Positions 36,481-45,517 of a DNA stretch of 64,000 bases are shown piece by piece. A program made the position numbers and the translations under genes. The notes beneath the pieces were generated by a model. That model saw only the letters and a program-made list of their open reading frames with translations, was not told where the DNA came from and made no database searches. The stretch lies in assembly GCF_900182595.1 (NCBI RefSeq), contig NZ_FXTN01000005.1, forward strand, positions 310,001 to 374,000, read 5' to 3'. The stretch comes from Pedobacter westerhofensis. Its GTDB lineage: Bacteria; Bacteroidota; Bacteroidia; Sphingobacteriales; Sphingobacteriaceae. Numbering within the stretch: position 1 is the first letter of the stretch; every line of letters begins with the position of its first letter.

Positions 36481-37815
36481 TTAAATAAATTTCTGTTCGA
36501 ATATAGCGACTTTTTTTGTGGTTGACGTCACTTTATATCTGTTGTCCTGCCTTAAACCGGCTACCCATACGATCTCGCCATTGCCGTTTACCAGAATAGG
36601 AATATGCTCCTTTTCGGGCAGCGGCACTTTCTTATCGATAAAAAAGTCGCTCATCTTTTTATAATTCTTCATTCCCAGCGGCATAAACCGGTCGCCCTCC
36701 TGCCAGGTTCTCAGCACCAGCGGAAAAATCAGTTTGTCAAGGTCTACAAAAGCCTTATTGATATTATTCTCAAAGCCAGCCTGTTCAGTATACCTGATTT
36801 CGATCCTCCGTTGCCCAAACTCAGCAGTGCGGTCTGCGCGCTGAATCATTTGCCGGTCATGTTCTTCATTAATCCTGGTGATGATCAGCTCCTGCCTGTT
36901 TATCGTAAGGCGGTGCGAAGCGCTGTAAAACGAAGTACCGCTTTGTTTAGCAAGAGAGTCCAGCAGTTCTTCAGACACAGGTTCAGAAAAACCATAAGGC
37001 TTTAAGAGCTCATACATCAGCAGCCGCTTTGGATGCAGCGTACTGATCTTTTCTATCGACAGGTAAATCCCGTCCGCCCTCCGTTCACAAATATCGTCCT
37101 GCAGCGCTGCAATACGTTGCTGCAATACCAGTTCGGTATCCGCAAAGCGCTCAATATTATGTGCAAAGGTCTCCTCCAGGCTGGGATTGATTTCCTTAAG
37201 CCTTGGAATTACCTCCAGCCTCAGCTTATTTCTGGCATAATCGGCGCTCAGGTTAGAACTGTCCTCAACGTAATCAATAGAAGCTGCGCGGATCAGTTCA
37301 TCAATATCCTTGCGGGAAAGAAAAAGCAATGGCCTGATCAGATGATCCCGTTTTGGAAGAATACCATGTAAACCGGCGATGCCTGTACCACGCACAAGGT
37401 TCAGCAACACCGTCTCAATAGCATCGTCCTGATGATGTGCCAGGGCAATACAGTCGTACTGATGCGTTATTCTCAGTTCTTCAAACCACTGATAGCGCAA
37501 ATCCCTGGCCGCCATCTGCGTAGATATCTTATGTCCGGCAGCATAAGCTTTGGTTTCAAAATGCGTTACATATATAGGAACATCCATAACAGCAGCAAGC
37601 CTGCGGACAAAATGCTCATCCCTTTGCGACTCGCCGCTTCTCAATCCAAAATTACAGTGTGCAATCCCAAAATTTAATCCTGCCTGCTTAAAGAAATGGG
37701 CCATCAGAACAGAATCTTTTCCGCCGCTTACGGCAAGCAGGATCTGATCACCGGGGCTAAACAGTGCATTTTGATGGATGTATCCGGTAAAGTTTTGCAG
37801 GGGTAACATCTTCAA
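36481..37815 (-). CDS. tilS: tRNA(Ile)-lysidine synthase
   Basis: 444 residues (442 from the second Met at 37809). The PP-loop motif LLAVSGGKDSVLMAHFF is near the N-terminus, with ALAHHQDDAIETVLLNLVRGTGI and RPLLFLSRKDI. The C-terminal TilS domain has LRTWQEGDRFMPLGMKNYKKMSDFFID. It adds lysine to C34 of tRNA-Ile(CAU), an essential step. Confidence 0.96.
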   Translation of the reverse strand: MKMLPLQNFTGYIHQNALFSPGDQILLAVSGGKDSVLMAHFFKQAGLNFGIAHCNFGLRSGESQRDEHFVRRLAAVMDVPIYVTHFETKAYAAGHKISTQMAARDLRYQWFEELRITHQYDCIALAHHQDDAIETVLLNLVRGTGIAGLHGILPKRDHLIRPLLFLSRKDIDELIRAASIDYVEDSSNLSADYARNKLRLEVIPRLKEINPSLEETFAHNIERFADTELVLQQRIAALQDDICERRADGIYLSIEKISTLHPKRLLMYELLKPYGFSEPVSEELLDSLAKQSGTSFYSASHRLTINRQELIITRINEEHDRQMIQRADRTAEFGQRRIEIRYTEQAGFENNINKAFVDLDKLIFPLVLRTWQEGDRFMPLGMKNYKKMSDFFIDKKVPLPEKEHIPILVNGNGEIVWVAGLRQDNRYKVTSTTKKVAIFEQKFI

Positions 37816-37866
37816 AGCTACCGAAAAAACAATAATTAACTATATGAATATTGCTGATCAAAAAAC

Positions 37867-37874
37867 TAACTTTG
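37867..37874 (+). promoter_or_regulatory. -7 promoter box of the OstA-like gene
   Basis: TAACTTTG matches TAnnTTTG. It ends 4 bp before an in-frame GTG (37879) and 43 bp before the ATG at 37918. Confidence 0.5.
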
Positions 37875-37917
37875 TAAAGTGCAAAAAAACCACGCCTTTA
37901 ACATTCATGGCGCTTTC

Positions 37918-40374
37918 ATGAATTTACTATCTGCCACATCAGGGAAAATACTTGCAGGATTCTTCCTGTTTTTTTTACTCCCCCTGTGCCTTCCTGCCCA
38001 GCAGAAAACCAAGATCATCCTGCAAAGCTCAGAGAGAAGCAGGATCATTACCAAAACAGACATCACCTATCTGCGGAAACCCGTATTTAAACAGGATAAT
38101 GCAATCCTTACCTGCGACAGTGCCGTCTTTTACACTGCAAAAAATTACTTCGAAGCGTACAATAATGTACATATCAACCAGGCTGATACGATTAATATCT
38201 ATTCTGATTTCCTTACCTACGACGGAAATGCAAAACTTGCGCATTTAACCAGTAACGTACGGCTTGTGGATAAAAGCTCTGTATTAACAACCAATGTCCT
38301 TGATTACAGCATGGTGCCCAAAGTAGGTACCTATGTAGATGGCGGCAAGATTGTGAACAAAGATGCTACCATCACCAGTAAAAACGGCTTTTACTTTGCA
38401 AACACCAGAGATGCCTATTTCCGCTATAATGTACTGGTAGTTACCGAACAGAGTACCATAAAATCGGATACCCTGCGCTACAATACCTTTAGCAACTGGG
38501 CCTATTTTTATGGCCCTACAAATATCAAAGAAAAGGATGGCGGTAACCTGTATACAGAAAATGGTGCGTATAACACAAAAACAAGGTATGCCTATTTCGG
38601 AAAAAACAACCTTTATACTTCCGGCAGCAGATCGATGAAGGGAGACAGTTTGTATTATGATGGTTTGGCGGGCTATGGCAGGGCGGTTAGAAATATCACC
38701 TTCAGGGATACAGTGGATAAAATGCTGATGCGGGGCCAGCTTGGGTATTATTACAAGGCCGACCAGCGGACGGTTGTTACCAAAAATGCGTATGCAGGAA
38801 TGGGAACAAACGATTCTGTAATGGTAAAGAATGCAAAACAGAAGGAAGTAAAACAGCCTGACAGTTTGTGGCTTGGTGCCGATACGCTCGAAACACAGAT
38901 GGTGCTGCAAAAGTCGTTAAAGCTGATTAAGGGACCTGCGATCAAAAAAGACAATGAACTGGGGGAGGAAGACCGGGAAAGCAAGATGAATGGCGTTACC
39001 AAAAAATCGGCTGCTCCGACAAAAAAAACTGGGGCTCCAGCCCCCGCAGGCAATAAGCCAGGGGGACAAAAACCGGGCGAACAAAAGCCAGATGACAAGA
39101 AAAAACCGCCGGCAGGTATTAAACCGCCCGATGTTGCAAAAGATAGTTTAAAGACGGACAGTCTGGCCAAAATTAAAGCGCCGCCCAGGAAAGCAGATTC
39201 GCTGGCCAAGGCAGGTAATGCGCTGATCAAAAATACTGATTCTGCTTCAAAGGTCAGGGCGCCGCTGAGCAAAAAGGATTCCTCAGCACTAAAAGTATCC
39301 GGGCTAAAAAAAGATTCTCTTAAAGCGGATAGTCTCAAATTACCTCCGGGTATGAAAAGAGCTGAAACCAAGCCAACAGCTAAGCTGCAGCTGGGAGTAA
39401 AAACTCCTGTTGTAAAAGACAGTCTGCCACTTAATCCGCTGGATACCGTACGTACCCGGATCATCAAGGCTTACCGGCATGTAAATGTTTTTAAGTCCAA
39501 TATGCAGGCCAAGGCCGATTCACTTTTTTATACAAGTGCAGATTCTACCCTGCGCTGGTACAGGAACCCTATTATCTGGTCGCAGGGTTCACAACAAACA
39601 GGTGACACCATTTATCTGCAGCTGAGAAACAAGAAAATCAACTCTGTGCAGGTGATCCAAAGCGCTTTTGCGGTAAACGTAGACCCTATCGATACCACAA
39701 AGTTCAATCAGATCAAAGGTAAAATGATCACCGGATTTTTCAAGGACGGTAAACTGAGCAGCATGTATGTGGATGGAAATGCAGAAAGTGTTTATTTCAC
39801 AAAAACAGATGACGGAAAGAAGTATGAAAAAATGAACCAGACCGTCAGCAGCAGGATCAAGATCGTTTTCAGGAACAGTGAGATTGGTGATGTGGTACCG
39901 ATCAAAAATGTAGAGGGCGCCACCACTCCCGTAGTTGATCTTAAACAGGATGTAATCCTTACAGGGTTTATATGGAAACCCGAGCTGCGGCCGCGTTCAA
40001 AAAGAGACGTGACCAATCCAAGGATTGTCGCCAAACCGAAAAAGCCAGTGGTTGTAAAAGCGCCGGCAAAGGGCGTAGCCCAGGCCAAAGGCCTGCTCAA
40101 AGAAGCATCGGGCAATTCCAAAATCGGCGACCTTAAAAAGCTTGCGGCCAAAGAAGCAATGAAGCAGCTGGGCAGCAATCCTTCAGCAATCAGCCCTTCG
40201 GCCATCAGTAAGCAGATCGGAACGATCAAACAACTTGGAAAAGCTGCAGATTCATTAAAACTGAAGGATTCAATACCGGCTAAACTGATCGATACCACAA
40301 AAAAGGCCTTGCCGGGATTAATCAAAAAGGCCGACTCGCTGTCTAAACTGCCTGTTCCTTTAAAAAAGCAATAA
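37918..40374 (+). CDS. OstA-like envelope protein (LptA/LptD-type beta-jellyroll) with long disordered linker
   Basis: About 818 residues from the ATG at 37918; an in-frame GTG at 37879 would add 13 before the signal peptide (KILAGFFLFFLLPLCLPAQQ). Residues 25-320 have OstA/LptA-type repeats (RIITKTDITYLRKPVFKQDNAILTCDSAVFY, YENNVHINQADTINI-like, AHLTSNVRLVDKSSVLTTNVLDY). A Lys/Ala/Pro/Asp/Ser-rich linker (about 340-515) repeats KADSL-like motifs. A second OstA-like part (about 520-690) follows. It is likely involved in LPS or outer membrane lipid transport. The tail is again KADSL-rich. Its last 32 bp overlap rdgB. Confidence 0.82.
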   Translation: MNLLSATSGKILAGFFLFFLLPLCLPAQQKTKIILQSSERSRIITKTDITYLRKPVFKQDNAILTCDSAVFYTAKNYFEAYNNVHINQADTINIYSDFLTYDGNAKLAHLTSNVRLVDKSSVLTTNVLDYSMVPKVGTYVDGGKIVNKDATITSKNGFYFANTRDAYFRYNVLVVTEQSTIKSDTLRYNTFSNWAYFYGPTNIKEKDGGNLYTENGAYNTKTRYAYFGKNNLYTSGSRSMKGDSLYYDGLAGYGRAVRNITFRDTVDKMLMRGQLGYYYKADQRTVVTKNAYAGMGTNDSVMVKNAKQKEVKQPDSLWLGADTLETQMVLQKSLKLIKGPAIKKDNELGEEDRESKMNGVTKKSAAPTKKTGAPAPAGNKPGGQKPGEQKPDDKKKPPAGIKPPDVAKDSLKTDSLAKIKAPPRKADSLAKAGNALIKNTDSASKVRAPLSKKDSSALKVSGLKKDSLKADSLKLPPGMKRAETKPTAKLQLGVKTPVVKDSLPLNPLDTVRTRIIKAYRHVNVFKSNMQAKADSLFYTSADSTLRWYRNPIIWSQGSQQTGDTIYLQLRNKKINSVQVIQSAFAVNVDPIDTTKFNQIKGKMITGFFKDGKLSSMYVDGNAESVYFTKTDDGKKYEKMNQTVSSRIKIVFRNSEIGDVVPIKNVEGATTPVVDLKQDVILTGFIWKPELRPRSKRDVTNPRIVAKPKKPVVVKAPAKGVAQAKGLLKEASGNSKIGDLKKLAAKEAMKQLGSNPSAISPSAISKQIGTIKQLGKAADSLKLKDSIPAKLIDTTKKALPGLIKKADSLSKLPVPLKKQ

Positions 40375-40924
40375 GTTTGCGCATGGCGATGGCCCTGTGA
40401 CTGATCTGGTTCTTCGTAGCCATATCCATCTCTGCAAAAGTAACATCAAAACCATCCGGCTGGAAAATAGGATCATATCCAAATCCATTACCACCGGTTG
40501 GTGTTTCACGTATCGTCCCTTCAATGGTTCCTTCAAAAAGGAATCTTTCAGCACCCTGGATCAGGGAAACTACTGTTCTGAACCGCGCTTTCCTGTTTTC
40601 TGCACCTTCCATCTTTTGCAGCACTAATCTCAGATTTGCCTCGTCGCCCCTTTCTCCGGCATAACGCGCAGAATATATCCCCGGTTCATTATTCAAGGCC
40701 TCCACTTCCAGTCCGCTGTCATCGGCAAAACAGTCCAGCTTAAAATTTTCGGCAACAAAGCTGCTCTTCAGCTCTGCATTACCTGCAAAAGTGTCTGCAG
40801 TTTCAGGAATATCTGTCGTGCAGCCGATATCAGCCAGGTTGAGCACTTCATACTGTCCCGCAAGCAGGTTTCTTACCTCTTTGGTTTTATTCTGGTTATT
40901 GGTGGCAAATACTAATTGTCTCAT
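40343..40924 (-). CDS. rdgB: Non-canonical purine NTP pyrophosphatase (RdgB/HAM1)
   Basis: 193 residues, standard length. LVFATNNQNKTKEVRNLL at the start, CFADDSGLEVEALNNEPGIYSARYAG, FEGTIEGTIRETPTGGNGFGYDPIF and AEMDMATKNQISHRAIAM are the family motifs. It removes ITP, dITP and XTP from the pool. The 3' end overlaps the OstA-like gene by 32 bp convergently. An unknown gene ends right before its start. Confidence 0.96.
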   Translation of the reverse strand: MRQLVFATNNQNKTKEVRNLLAGQYEVLNLADIGCTTDIPETADTFAGNAELKSSFVAENFKLDCFADDSGLEVEALNNEPGIYSARYAGERGDEANLRLVLQKMEGAENRKARFRTVVSLIQGAERFLFEGTIEGTIRETPTGGNGFGYDPIFQPDGFDVTFAEMDMATKNQISHRAIAMRKLIAFLKEQAV

Positions 40925-41506
40925 CTAAAATGTAAATTTTTTAAGGCTGCTCCATAATTTTTTCTTTCCATCCTGATCATCAGCCAGTTCATCAAGCCTG
41001 CCGGTAAATACAAGCTTTATTGTCCCATGCGTACCAATTGTATGCTGTGGCTGGTCGGTAAGTCCAAGCTGTACCGGGCTAACGCCAAATCCAAGTACAA
41101 GTGTGCTGTTAAAAAATTTACTCAGTTCTTCAAATTTTACGTGGGTATAATTGAAGTAATTTAATAATGCAAAGTCATTTGCAGTCAGCTGCATCGCTTT
41201 TACAAGATTCCTGAGCAACGCTCTTCCGCTCTCAGAGCTTACTTCATTTTCGCTGTCATGCACCAGGATGAGCACATTCTTCTGGTTTTTCCCAAGATAT
41301 TTGAATACTGTTTCCGGAGCAGGTGCAGAAGCCTGTGCAGGCACTGAAGCGCTGGCCTGTTCGCTTTCCCTGGGCACCGGCGCAACTGCAGCTGCAGAAA
41401 CTGCCGGTAAATCTACATCAGCAATGCTGTCACTTTTAACCAGATAAATATCATCGGTAAAAAATAAACGGAGAGCTTCAGCGCTTGTAGTTAATTGTTC
41501 AGCCAT
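40925..41506 (-). CDS. Conserved-looking protein of unknown function upstream of rdgB
   Basis: 193 residues. An Ala/Pro/Ser-rich linker at about 33-65 (AVAPVPRESEQASASVPAQA) joins a short N-terminal part (LFFTDDIYLVKSD) to a folded domain at 68-190 (VLILVHDSENEVSSESGRAL, LTANDFALLNYFNYTHVKFEEL, STLVLGFGVSPVQLGL). I do not recognise the family. It ends directly where rdgB starts, so the two are co-transcribed. No signal peptide or membrane helix is seen. Confidence 0.7.
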   Translation of the reverse strand: MAEQLTTSAEALRLFFTDDIYLVKSDSIADVDLPAVSAAAVAPVPRESEQASASVPAQASAPAPETVFKYLGKNQKNVLILVHDSENEVSSESGRALLRNLVKAMQLTANDFALLNYFNYTHVKFEELSKFFNSTLVLGFGVSPVQLGLTDQPQHTIGTHGTIKLVFTGRLDELADDQDGKKKLWSSLKKFTF

Positions 41507-41616
41507 GAATGATGCATTATTTGCGAATATTTTTTGTGTTAAAATTAGTTAAATATCCTATTATAGCGCCTTTATTTATTACTTTTATACCTTAAAAATA
41601 CCCTAGTACATCTTTT

Positions 41617-42204
41617 GTGAGAAAAACCTGCTGTATTATTATTCTCTGTTTTTTCTATTTCAGTACTGTTGCACAAAGTGTTGCTGTTGTAAACAGCAAT
41701 CCCATCAGTCAGAAAGAATTCGTCTGGGTTTATAAAAAACACCGTCCCGGCACTACCAAGCCTACGCTCACAGAGCTGATCTCATTTTTGAATATCTATA
41801 TTGATTTTAAACTTAAGGTTGAGGATGCACGCGCCGCCGGAATGGACCAGGACAGCACTTATCTCTCGGATACAAAAAACTATGAATCCGCCCTGCTGTC
41901 GTCTATGCCGCCCGAAGCGCAAAAAGCAGATTACTCGCTGGTGATCAATGAGTATAAGGAAGCCCTGCTGCTGTTCAATATTTCACAGGTAAAAATTTGG
42001 GACAGGGTTGGCGAGGATGAAGATGCCGTTCATGAATATTATAATGCCCACAGGCAACAGTATTTATCGAAACCATATGACGAGGTACAAACTGAAGTAG
42101 CGGCAGATTATCAGAAGAAAATTGAGTGCGACTGGGTGACATCGCTCAGGAACAAATATAAAATAACCATGGATCAGAACCTGCTGAACAGGCTGGCGAA
42201 ATGA
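41617..42204 (+). CDS. Secreted SurA_N-like protein without isomerase domain
   Basis: 195 residues, starting with GTG (41617). A signal peptide (MRKTCCIIILCFFYFSTVAQ) is followed by a helical part (NSNPISQKEFVWVYKKHRPG, SFLNIYIDFKLKVEDARAAGMDQDSTY) like the N-terminal chaperone domain of SurA-type isomerases. The parvulin domain is missing. It precedes a full SurA-like gene, which suggests a joint role in outer membrane protein folding. It is not a frameshift fragment of the next gene because that one has its own start, signal peptide and promoter. Confidence 0.75.
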   Translation: MRKTCCIIILCFFYFSTVAQSVAVVNSNPISQKEFVWVYKKHRPGTTKPTLTELISFLNIYIDFKLKVEDARAAGMDQDSTYLSDTKNYESALLSSMPPEAQKADYSLVINEYKEALLLFNISQVKIWDRVGEDEDAVHEYYNAHRQQYLSKPYDEVQTEVAADYQKKIECDWVTSLRNKYKITMDQNLLNRLAK

Positions 42205-42209
42205 TACGC

Positions 42210-42239
42210 TTTACAAATGGTTGAATAATAGTAAATTTG
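42210..42239 (+). promoter_or_regulatory. Promoter of the SurA-like gene
   Basis: TTTA at 42210-42213 and an exact TAAATTTG (TAnnTTTG) followed by C at 42232-42239 are 18 bp apart. The leader before the ATG at 42265 is about 22 nt. Confidence 0.65.
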
Positions 42240-42264
42240 CAAATAAATAATTGAAGAAAGTATA

Positions 42265-43638
42265 ATGAAGAAAGTTTTATTGATGGCAAGCGGGTTGCTC
42301 TTCTTGTTTATAATGAATGTACAGGCTCAGACCAAAAGCGTAGATAAGGTAATAGCGGTACTTGGAAGTGACGTGATCTTATTATCTGAACTCAATCAGC
42401 AATACGTGATGTACCTGAACTCTGGTAATCCTGTAGATGAGAAAGTAAAGTGTTACATCATGCAGCAAATGCTTGTACAGCACCTGCTGAAACAACAGGC
42501 CGACATCGACTCTGTGATGGTAGATGATAAACAGGTAGATGATGAGCTGGACAGAAGGATGCGTTACCAGATCCAGCGTGCCGGCGGACAGGACAAACTG
42601 GAAGAATTCCTTAACAAATCTGTATTGCAGTATAAGGATGAGCTGAGACCGGATGTAAAAGACCAGCTTCAGGCCAACAAGATGCAGGGTACGATCACCG
42701 AAAAAGTGAGCGTTACGCCATCAGAAGTAAAAAAATATTTCGAGTCTTATAAAAAAGACAGTTTACCGGACATCCCTGCAGAATATGAAGTAGGAGAAAT
42801 CACACTTAACCCGGAACTCACTAAAGTTGAAAAACAAAGGTACATGGATAAACTGGATGCCATCAGGCTCCGTGTAAAAAGCGGTGAAGACTTTGGTTTC
42901 CTCGCAAAAACATATTCTGAAGATCCGGGATCTGCCGCAGAAGGTGGCGACCTGGGTTTCTTTGACCGTACCCAGATGGCTAAAGAATTTACTGCCTGGG
43001 CATTTAAACTTAAACCGGGTGAACTTTCACCTGTATTCGAAACCGACTTCGGTTTTCACATCCTGCAGGTTGTGGAGAGAAGAGGTGAGCAGGTGCATGC
43101 ACGCCATATCCTGGTACGCCCGCAAAGTACGCCGCAAAGTTTAGATCGTGCAAAACTGCATGCAGATAGTATTTACACTAACATCCTGGGTAAAAAACTG
43201 AGTTTCTCTACTGCTGCTTCATTGTATTCTGCCGATAAAGAATCCAAGTATAACGGCGGTATGATCCTGTTCTCGGATAACGTCACTGCAAGAACAACTT
43301 TTATCCCTGCAGATAAGTTAGACCCTAAGATCTATCAGGTGATTGATACCATGAAAGTTGGCGAGATCTCTAAACCGGTACCTTTTACAGGACAGGACGG
43401 AAAAGAAGGCTTTAAGATCGTATTCCTCAAAGCGAGCGTTCCGGCCCACAAAGGAAACCTGGACCAGGATTATGCCAAGTTCAAAGACAAAGCACAGCAA
43501 CAAAAAAGTGACCGCGTAATGAGCGAATGGTTTGAAAAAAGAAGAAAGAACACTTACATTAGGATCGATAGCGATTACCAGGATTGCAGTGAACTAAAAA
43601 TCTGGACCAAGCCTGAAACTACCACAGAAACAAAATAG
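42265..43638 (+). CDS. SurA-like periplasmic peptidyl-prolyl isomerase
   Basis: 457 residues with signal peptide MKKVLLMASGLLFLFIMNVQAQ. A SurA_N chaperone domain (VDKVIAVLGSDVILLSELNQQYV) precedes two parvulin domains at about 170-275 (YSEDPGSAAEGGDLGFFDRTQM, FETDFGFHILQVVERRG) and 275-390 (ARHILVRP, YSADKESKYNGGMILF). The name SurA is not certain in Bacteroidota. Its stop is followed without gap by the MoxR gene. Confidence 0.92.
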   Translation: MKKVLLMASGLLFLFIMNVQAQTKSVDKVIAVLGSDVILLSELNQQYVMYLNSGNPVDEKVKCYIMQQMLVQHLLKQQADIDSVMVDDKQVDDELDRRMRYQIQRAGGQDKLEEFLNKSVLQYKDELRPDVKDQLQANKMQGTITEKVSVTPSEVKKYFESYKKDSLPDIPAEYEVGEITLNPELTKVEKQRYMDKLDAIRLRVKSGEDFGFLAKTYSEDPGSAAEGGDLGFFDRTQMAKEFTAWAFKLKPGELSPVFETDFGFHILQVVERRGEQVHARHILVRPQSTPQSLDRAKLHADSIYTNILGKKLSFSTAASLYSADKESKYNGGMILFSDNVTARTTFIPADKLDPKIYQVIDTMKVGEISKPVPFTGQDGKEGFKIVFLKASVPAHKGNLDQDYAKFKDKAQQQKSDRVMSEWFEKRRKNTYIRIDSDYQDCSELKIWTKPETTTETK

Positions 43639-44604
43639 ATGACAGCATACCATAACGACATCGCGGCAGTTGATGCCCTGCACCAATCTTATGTTGATAT
43701 AAAAAATGAGATCAGTAAAGTCGTTATCGGTCAGGATGAAGCAGTGAAAGCTGTGCTCATCTCCATCTTCAGCAATGGCCACTGTTTACTGGTGGGCGTT
43801 CCGGGATTAGCGAAAACGCTCCTGGTACAAACCGTTGCAGATGTGCTGGACCTTAATTTTAACCGCATACAGTTTACACCAGACCTCATGCCCGGTGATA
43901 TTATCGGCGCAGAGATCTTAGGAGAAGACAGGAACTTTAAATTTATTAAAGGCCCTGTCTTTTCTAATATCGTACTGGCAGACGAGATCAACAGGACTCC
44001 GCCGAAAACGCAGGCCGCTTTGCTCGAAGCCATGCAGGAAAAGGCAGTTACTGCTGCAGGATTTAAACATATCCTTCCAAAACCATTCTTTGTATTAGCC
44101 ACCCAAAACCCTATTGAACAGGAAGGCACCTACCCTCTTCCCGAAGCACAGCTAGACCGCTTTATGTTCAATATCCAGCTCACTTATCCCAGTTTTGCCG
44201 ATGAAATGACCATTGTCAGGAATTCTACCGGCGGCGATACTGTCAGCTTGCGCAAACTTATCAATGCCGAGCAGATCCAGTACTTTCAGCAACTGATCAG
44301 GACGATTCCTGTAACGGATAATGTTTTGGAATACGCGGTGAAGCTTACTGGTAAAACCCGTCCGGGAAGTCCGCTGGCAACAGCAGAAATCAATCAGTAC
44401 GTAAATTGGGGTGCAGGCCCAAGGGCTTCTCAGTTCCTGATCCTTGGAGCTAAATGCCATGCGGCGATATCAGGAAAGTATTCACCGGATATTGAGGACG
44501 TGCAGGCAGTAGCGGAAGCGATCCTACGTCACAGGATCGTTAGGAATTACCGCGCAGAAGCTGAAGGGCTTTCCATAGAGAAAATCATTAAGAATTTGCT
44601 GTAG
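43639..44604 (+). CDS. MoxR-family AAA+ ATPase
   Basis: 321 residues. VVIGQDEAVKAVLISIF, Walker A GVPGLAKTLL, Walker B VLADEINRTPPKTQAALLEAMQE, and the sensor region LATQNPIEQEGTYPLPEAQLDRFMF are the MoxR hallmarks. It is a chaperone ATPase that usually works with a DUF58 or VWA protein; none is beside it here. It starts right after the SurA-like stop codon, so both are translated from one mRNA. Confidence 0.94.
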   Translation: MTAYHNDIAAVDALHQSYVDIKNEISKVVIGQDEAVKAVLISIFSNGHCLLVGVPGLAKTLLVQTVADVLDLNFNRIQFTPDLMPGDIIGAEILGEDRNFKFIKGPVFSNIVLADEINRTPPKTQAALLEAMQEKAVTAAGFKHILPKPFFVLATQNPIEQEGTYPLPEAQLDRFMFNIQLTYPSFADEMTIVRNSTGGDTVSLRKLINAEQIQYFQQLIRTIPVTDNVLEYAVKLTGKTRPGSPLATAEINQYVNWGAGPRASQFLILGAKCHAAISGKYSPDIEDVQAVAEAILRHRIVRNYRAEAEGLSIEKIIKNLL

Positions 44605-44671
44605 AAATCCGAAGATCTATGCGTTTTGAATCAATGCTATCGTAAGCATGAATTAATTAGTTAATTGCATT

Positions 44672-45409
44672 ATGAAAATCAGATTGTTACTACTATTTGT
44701 GATACTAATTCTCAGTACTCCGAAATCCGGTGCACATGCAACTATAAAATTTGATACAGCCGGTAAATTTGAAACAGACACCCTGAAAGACCAATTCAAC
44801 GCAAAAAAGCACCACATCGCTGCTCTGATCAAAGGAAACAGCCCCCGGGATATATCCACGTTTTACCAGTTTTACCTGCAGGAAAAAGATCAGCTGAGAG
44901 CTGATTCTCTGGTTCGTGAAATATCAAAATCCGGAAATTCCGAAAAACTCAAAGAATACCAGAGGTATTTCTCAAAATTTAAAATTTCATTACTGGAGTC
45001 AAACGTAGAGAAACGCGCCCATTACTACAATCTTGTTGCCCTGGATTCTGCATATTATAAAGTCGCGCCAGACAGTCTGGTCAAACTGCAGATGTCCCAT
45101 CATTACAATAGCCTGGCCTGGTACAGCATCGTCAGCAATCAGCTTAATGGCGTTGAACATTACCTTGACCAAAGCCTGAAATATGATCCTCAGTACAAAT
45201 ATCCTCTCGCCAATTTGCCCCTTCTGCTTCTATTAAAGGGCCATTACCGCCAGGCCCGGGCGCTCTACATCAAATTTAAAGACCAGCCTTTTGAAGGCCC
45301 GGATTTTACCTTTAAAGATGAGTTTCTGGAAGATTTTAATGAATTGGCCAAAGTTGGAGTTACCAGTGGGGACATCAAAAAAATCACAGCGCTTTTAATA
45401 TCAAAATAG
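44672..45409 (+). CDS. Secreted helical protein, TPR-like, unknown function
   Basis: 245 residues with a signal peptide (MKIRLLLLFVILILSTPKSGAHA). The middle is helical, with YNSLAWYSIVSNQLNGVEHYLDQSLKYDP and LANLPLLLLLKGHYRQARALYIKF, a pattern like two or three TPR units. I do not recognise the family. It may be read from the preceding surA-moxR unit (67-bp gap) or separately. Confidence 0.75.
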   Translation: MKIRLLLLFVILILSTPKSGAHATIKFDTAGKFETDTLKDQFNAKKHHIAALIKGNSPRDISTFYQFYLQEKDQLRADSLVREISKSGNSEKLKEYQRYFSKFKISLLESNVEKRAHYYNLVALDSAYYKVAPDSLVKLQMSHHYNSLAWYSIVSNQLNGVEHYLDQSLKYDPQYKYPLANLPLLLLLKGHYRQARALYIKFKDQPFEGPDFTFKDEFLEDFNELAKVGVTSGDIKKITALLISK

Positions 45410-45517
45410 TTTTTTTTCATTTTCAGTCGCCTTATCATTTTGGCTACAACATACTCCGGTTTCACTACAACCAATCTGCGCGAAGAACTGACATTTGTTT
45501 GAACATAAAACTAACAA

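Noticed and set aside
38751..39467. 238-residue minus-strand ORF opposite the OstA-like linker
   Set aside because: It is a shadow of the low-complexity linker, low in any motif.
41617..43638. A single frameshifted SurA gene
   Set aside because: The two genes each have a start and signal peptide, and the second has its own promoter, so they are two genes.
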